Assembly (NCBI GenBank): GCA_051418055.1
Contig: JBPRGH010000139.1
Span: forward strand, 186,001 to 250,000
Direction: 5' to 3'
Length of the DNA stretch: 64,000 bases
From: JBPRGH01 sp051418055
GTDB lineage: Bacteria; Bacteroidota; Bacteroidia; Cytophagales; Cyclobacteriaceae
Position numbers and translations under genes: made by a program. Position 1 is the first letter of the stretch; each line of letters begins with the position of its first letter. Below the pieces are notes generated by a model. It was not told where the DNA came from, ran no database searches, and saw only the letters and a list, made by a program, of their open reading frames with translations. Of the stretch, positions 60,622 through 64,000 are shown in pieces.

Positions 60622-60697
60622 AGGACTTTAGGGGTGCTCCTGAGAGCTGAGATTATACCCTTACAACCTGATGCAGTTAATACTGACGAAGGGAAAA
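60622..60697 (+). promoter_or_regulatory. TPP riboswitch (THI element) of the thiS-thiC-thiE-thiD operon
   Basis: The canonical sequence order is present: GGGGTG (60631), then the CTGAGA core (60640-60645), the ACCC strand that pairs with the first GGGT (60657-60660), CCTGATGCAG (60667), TAATACTGACG and GAAGGGAA (60688). These are the pyrimidine-sensing and pyrophosphate-sensing arms of the thiamine-pyrophosphate aptamer. No terminator with a T tract follows within the 70 bases to the thiS ATG, so control is probably at translation or by another route. Confidence 0.95.
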
Positions 60698-60767
60698 GTT
60701 GATGGACCTACCATTATTGTAATCTCACATTACTCAGGCTGTTACTCCATGGGATAATATCTCAATT

Positions 60768-60974
60768 ATGGAAGTATATATAAACAGTGAAAAGAAATCT
60801 TTCAATGATCCTCTGACTATTGAGCAACTTGTCAGAAAACAATTTGAAAACAATCTGCCAAAAGGTATTGCCATAGCTGTAGATAATCAGGTTGTTCCCA
60901 GAAATAACTGGAAAGATTTTAAACTATCAACAGGAAATAAAATTATTATAATTACAGCTACACAAGGTGGCTGA
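60768..60974 (+). CDS. thiS: Sulfur carrier protein ThiS (68 aa)
   Basis: A small ubiquitin-like protein that carries sulfur as a thiocarboxylate for thiazole synthesis. It has the ThiS pattern: MEVYINSEKKSF, LTIEQLV, KGIAIAVDNQVVPRNNW and the essential C-terminal GG (ATQGG). It starts 71 bases after the riboswitch and its end overlaps the GTG of thiC by 8 bases. A cognate adenylyltransferase (ThiF) is not in this window; the MoeB-like protein at 11.4 kb could serve. Confidence 0.93.
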   Translation: MEVYINSEKKSFNDPLTIEQLVRKQFENNLPKGIAIAVDNQVVPRNNWKDFKLSTGNKIIIITATQGG

Positions 60975-62874
60975 AAAAGCAAAGCATATGAAGAAACCCG
61001 ACAGAATTCCCGGACAAGAAGTTATTACACGTAATCCTTTTCCAGCCTCAAAAAAGATCTATGTTGAGGGAAAGATGCATAATGTTAAAGTAGCCATGCG
61101 TGAAATAGAACTTTCCGATACCAGGCTGCACGGTTTACAGGGTAAAACGGAAAAAAATCCACCTGTCACTGTTTACGATACAAGTGGCCCCTTCACAGAT
61201 CCAAATGTAGACATAGATGTAAGAGAGGGTATTCCTAAACTCCGTGAGCAATGGATCAAAGACAGAAATGATACCGAAGAGCTTACTGGTTTATCTTCTG
61301 CTTACGGACAAAAAAGATTAGATGATCATGCACTAGATCACCTGAGGTTTGAACATCTGAAAAAACCCTTGAAAGCGAAACCAGGTCATAATGTGTCTCA
61401 AATGCATTATGCACGTAAAGGTATTATCACACCTGAAATGGAATATATTGCCATTCGTGAAAACCAACGACTGGATTACCTGAAAGAGCAGCATAACGGG
61501 CAGTATGAAATGTTAGCGGCGCAACATCCGGGAGAGAGCTTTGGTGCCAATACACCGAAAGGTTTAATAACGCCTGAATTTGTTCGTGATGAAGTTGCTG
61601 CAGGACGTGCAATTATACCAAACAATATAAATCACCCGGAAAGTGAACCAATGATCATTGGCCGTAATTTCCTGGTAAAGATCAATGCTAACATTGGAAA
61701 CTCCGCCGTTACATCAAGTATTGAAGAAGAGGTCGAGAAAGCTGTATGGGCCTGCCATTGGGGAGCAGATACTATAATGGACCTTTCTACGGGAAAAAAT
61801 ATTCATGAAACCCGCGAGTGGATCATTAGGAACAGTCCTGTACCTATTGGTACAGTGCCAATCTATCAGGCGCTGGAAAAAGTTAATGGAAAAGCAGAGG
61901 ACCTAACATGGGAGATCTTCCGTGATACTTTAATTGAGCAGGCAGAGCAGGGAGTTGATTATTTCACCATTCATGCCGGCGTGAGGCTTCGGTATGTACC
62001 TTTAACAGCAAAAAGACTGACAGGTATTGTATCTCGTGGTGGTTCGATCATGGCCAAATGGTGCCTTGCACACCATAAAGAAAGTTTCCTTTATACGCAT
62101 TTTGAAGAGATATGTGAGATAATGAAAGCTTATGATGTAGCTTTCTCATTAGGAGATGGACTTAGACCGGGTTGTTTGGCCGATGCAAATGATAAAGCTC
62201 AATTTGCAGAGCTGGAGACTTTAGGTGAACTTACCGAAATAGCATGGAAACATGATATCCAGACAATGATCGAAGGCCCCGGGCACGTACCTATGCAAAT
62301 GATCAAAGAAAATATGGATAAGCAGTTAGGCGCCTGTAAGGAAGCTCCTTTCTATACTTTAGGGCCTCTAACTACTGATATAGCTCCGGGTTATGACCAT
62401 ATAACCTCTGCTATCGGAGCAGCACAAATTGGCTGGTATGGTACTGCAATGCTATGTTATGTTACTCCTAAAGAACATTTAGGGCTGCCAAATAAGAAAG
62501 ATGTTAAAGATGGCGTTATTACATATAAAATAGCAGCACATGCAGCAGATCTTGCAAAAGGACATCCAGGAGCACAGTATCGGGATAATGCTTTAAGTAA
62601 GGCACGCTTTGAGTTCAGATGGGAGGATCAGTTTAACCTTTCTCTTGATCCTGATACGGCAAAAGAGTTTCACGATGAGACTTTACCTGCTGATGGAGCC
62701 AAAGTTGCTCATTTCTGCTCTATGTGCGGACCAAATTTCTGCTCAATGAAGATCACTCAGGAGGTAAGGGATTTTGCCGAAAAAGAAGGCCTAGAATCAG
62801 AAGAAGCCATAGAAGAAGGGATGAAGAAAAAATCTGAAGAATTCCTGAATAAGGGCGGAGAAATATACCAGTAG
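60967..62874 (+). CDS. thiC: Phosphomethylpyrimidine synthase (635 aa)
   Basis: A radical-SAM enzyme that rearranges aminoimidazole ribotide into HMP phosphate. Landmarks: SGPFTDPNVDIDVREGIPKLRE, MHYARKGIITPEMEYIA, TIMDLSTGKNIHETREWI, GGSIMAKWCLAHHKESF and the C-terminal iron-sulfur motif CSMCGPNFC, with Cys584, Cys587 and Cys592 (the ThiC-type Cys-x2-Cys-x4-Cys). The start is a GTG at 60967 overlapping thiS; the ATG at 60988, seven codons in, is an alternative that the motifs do not exclude. Regulated by the upstream riboswitch. Confidence 0.96.
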   Translation: MAEKAKHMKKPDRIPGQEVITRNPFPASKKIYVEGKMHNVKVAMREIELSDTRLHGLQGKTEKNPPVTVYDTSGPFTDPNVDIDVREGIPKLREQWIKDRNDTEELTGLSSAYGQKRLDDHALDHLRFEHLKKPLKAKPGHNVSQMHYARKGIITPEMEYIAIRENQRLDYLKEQHNGQYEMLAAQHPGESFGANTPKGLITPEFVRDEVAAGRAIIPNNINHPESEPMIIGRNFLVKINANIGNSAVTSSIEEEVEKAVWACHWGADTIMDLSTGKNIHETREWIIRNSPVPIGTVPIYQALEKVNGKAEDLTWEIFRDTLIEQAEQGVDYFTIHAGVRLRYVPLTAKRLTGIVSRGGSIMAKWCLAHHKESFLYTHFEEICEIMKAYDVAFSLGDGLRPGCLADANDKAQFAELETLGELTEIAWKHDIQTMIEGPGHVPMQMIKENMDKQLGACKEAPFYTLGPLTTDIAPGYDHITSAIGAAQIGWYGTAMLCYVTPKEHLGLPNKKDVKDGVITYKIAAHAADLAKGHPGAQYRDNALSKARFEFRWEDQFNLSLDPDTAKEFHDETLPADGAKVAHFCSMCGPNFCSMKITQEVRDFAEKEGLESEEAIEEGMKKKSEEFLNKGGEIYQ

Positions 62875-62878
62875 GATT

Positions 62879-63484
62879 ATGAGGTTATTTGCCATAACAC
62901 CAGCAAAGGATATTATTAATGAACAGCAATACCTGGAGGAGCTTATTGCAGAAGGTTTTATTGTGCACTGTCGTAAACCTGAGAAAAATGCCGTTGAGAT
63001 GGCTGCTTTCCTCAGAGAGATAAAGCCTGAATATCGCCCCTCCGTTGCTATTCATAGTCATTTTGAAATTGCTGAAGATATGGGAATCCGCCGCCTGCAT
63101 TTTACTGAAGAACTGCGGGAAAAACTGAATCCTGATGATTTTAAATATGGCAAAAACACCTTAAGCACTTCAGTTCATTCTTTTGAACAGCTGGAAAATG
63201 ATGAAAAGCTGAAATTCTTTGAATACATATTTTGCAGTCCTGTGTTTGACAGCATTAGCAAGCCTGAAAATACCGAGAATAAGATCTGGCAACAAAAAGT
63301 ATCTAAAGAGTATCAATTTGATTTAATTGCATTAGGAGGTTTAACAGCCGAAAACCTGCCGTTGATTTACCACTGGGGTTACTCAGGAGCAGCTTTTTGT
63401 GGCTATCTCTGGAATGATGAATCTCAGGTCAGGGAAAGTTTTACCAAAATTAAAGAGGTATGGCTGAAAGACCTTATGCTTTAA
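62879..63484 (+). CDS. thiE: Thiamine phosphate synthase-like protein, divergent ThiE/TenI (201 aa)
   Basis: Expected to join HMP-PP and thiazole phosphate. It has the TIM-barrel outline of ThiE: MRLFAITPAKDI, HCRKPEKNAVEMAAFL, STSVHSFEQL, FCSPVFDSISKP and LIALGGLTAENLP. However, the usual NDR motif and GVHLGQ segment are replaced by AIHSHFEIAEDMGIRRLHF, as in TenI-like and Bacteroidota ThiE relatives. It could be the working ThiE of this operon or a TenI-type aminohydrolase-associated protein. It lies 4 bases after thiC and overlaps thiD by 25 bases. Confidence 0.65.
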   Translation: MRLFAITPAKDIINEQQYLEELIAEGFIVHCRKPEKNAVEMAAFLREIKPEYRPSVAIHSHFEIAEDMGIRRLHFTEELREKLNPDDFKYGKNTLSTSVHSFEQLENDEKLKFFEYIFCSPVFDSISKPENTENKIWQQKVSKEYQFDLIALGGLTAENLPLIYHWGYSGAAFCGYLWNDESQVRESFTKIKEVWLKDLML

Positions 63485-64000
63485 GTATTGCAGGTATAGA
63501 TCCTTCAGCCGGCGCTGGCTTGCTTGCTGATATAAAGGCTTTTGAGCAATTGGAAGTTTATGGGCTTGGGATCCCTTCATCAAATACGGTCCAAACTGAA
63601 AAAGAATTTTTTTCAAACCAGTGGGTGGCAAGGAATTATATTCTTGAAGGGACACAAAAAATGCTGGATAATTATCCGATAAAAGCGGTAAAAGTTGGCA
63701 TTATTGAGGACCTTGAGCTATTAAAGGAGCTCACAAAGAATATAAAATCTAAAAACCCTGAGATAAAAGTAGTATGGGACCCTGTAATTCGCAGCACTAC
63801 CAATTTTGAATTTAATGATAAATGGAAGTTATCGAAGGATATTTTTAATTACATTGATGTAATCACCCCTAATACAGATGAGTGGCATTATCTTCAGTTA
63901 ATACCACAGAAAGAGCTGAAGTGCTCTATTCTGCTAAAGGGCGGACATCATAAAGAAAAAAAAGGATACGATAAGCTATGGTGGGATAATGAATGGATAG
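63460..64000 (+). CDS. thiD: Hydroxymethylpyrimidine (phospho)kinase ThiD, C-terminus cut by window edge
   Basis: The first 180 residues of the kinase that phosphorylates HMP and HMP phosphate. It begins MAERPYALSIAGIDPSAGAGLLADIKAFE, has VKVGIIEDLELL, the WDPVIRSTTN segment where other ThiD proteins have LDPVM, VITPNTDEW and the ribokinase-type ILLKGGHHKE. The ATG at 63460 lies inside the end of thiE, a 25-base overlap. The remaining part of the gene, with the catalytic GTGD-type loop, is beyond 64000, as is any further thi gene such as thiG or thiH. Confidence 0.85.
   Translation, partial: MAERPYALSIAGIDPSAGAGLLADIKAFEQLEVYGLGIPSSNTVQTEKEFFSNQWVARNYILEGTQKMLDNYPIKAVKVGIIEDLELLKELTKNIKSKNPEIKVVWDPVIRSTTNFEFNDKWKLSKDIFNYIDVITPNTDEWHYLQLIPQKELKCSILLKGGHHKEKKGYDKLWWDNEWI

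Overview
The window is chromosomal DNA of a member of the Bacteroidota, most likely a Cytophagales-type marine or soil bacterium. The evidence is the low GC, genes that mostly lack Shine-Dalgarno sequences, and repeated matches to the Bacteroidota promoter (TTG, 19-23 bases, TAnnTTTG). Marker families point the same way: DUF2911, DUF5777, DUF1684, DUF3347, SprB-like repeats, FtsX-type permeases without an adjacent ATPase, and a TonB-dependent receptor with a carboxypeptidase-like N-terminal domain. I see no phage, insertion sequence, integrase, CRISPR array, rRNA or tRNA. This is mostly core genome, with a few lineage-specific clusters.

Layout. 1-4.8 kb: a calcium-type P-type ATPase cut by the left edge, a large FtsX-family permease and a small outer-membrane protein. 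5.1-14.1 kb: a zinc-ribbon methyltransferase, a DPP-IV-type peptidase, a fused trehalose-6-phosphate synthase/phosphatase, an NTF2-like protein, a MoeB/ThiF-rhodanese protein and an OmpA/PD40 protein. 14.3-19.1 kb: a tight ABC-HlyD-TolC-CutA-like operon whose ABC protein has lost several canonical catalytic motifs. 19.2-24.7 kb: stress and repair genes (universal stress protein, 3-methyladenine glycosylase, cupin) and small conserved proteins. 24.8-29.1 kb: a PIG-L deacetylase, an overlooked 46-residue membrane protein and a sodium/solute symporter, all overlapping.

29.5-29.7 kb holds a non-coding RNA of about 198 nt on the minus strand. It has a good promoter, long-range closing helices and a terminal U tract, and is probably 6S-like. 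30.4-44 kb: an M16 peptidase, then an envelope cluster on the minus strand. This runs holA, a 1023-residue TPR protein, an outer-membrane barrel, then a promoter followed by SPOR, ExbB, ExbD, TonB, folC and trmB. It looks like a Tol- or Ton-type energised envelope module. 44-49 kb: hypothetical secreted and membrane proteins, a YheT-like hydrolase and a TonB-dependent receptor. 49.3-53.6 kb: a deoxynucleoside kinase, a cytochrome c-like lipoprotein/YceI/DUF5777 operon, a 50-residue membrane protein and a YihY protein.

53.6-60.3 kb: an MBL hydrolase, accA, an MscS channel followed by a lipoprotein trio (CDCC-motif beta-propeller, DUF3347, TlpA thioredoxin), and a PLP decarboxylase. 60.6-64 kb: a TPP riboswitch and the thiamine operon thiS-thiC-thiE-thiD, cut by the right edge.

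The items most worth a second look are the ABC exporter with the degenerate nucleotide-binding domain, the structured RNA at 29.5 kb, the translationally coupled 46-residue protein at 26.5 kb, and the CDCC propeller/DUF3347/TlpA cluster. All assignments come from reading the sequence. No database search was run.
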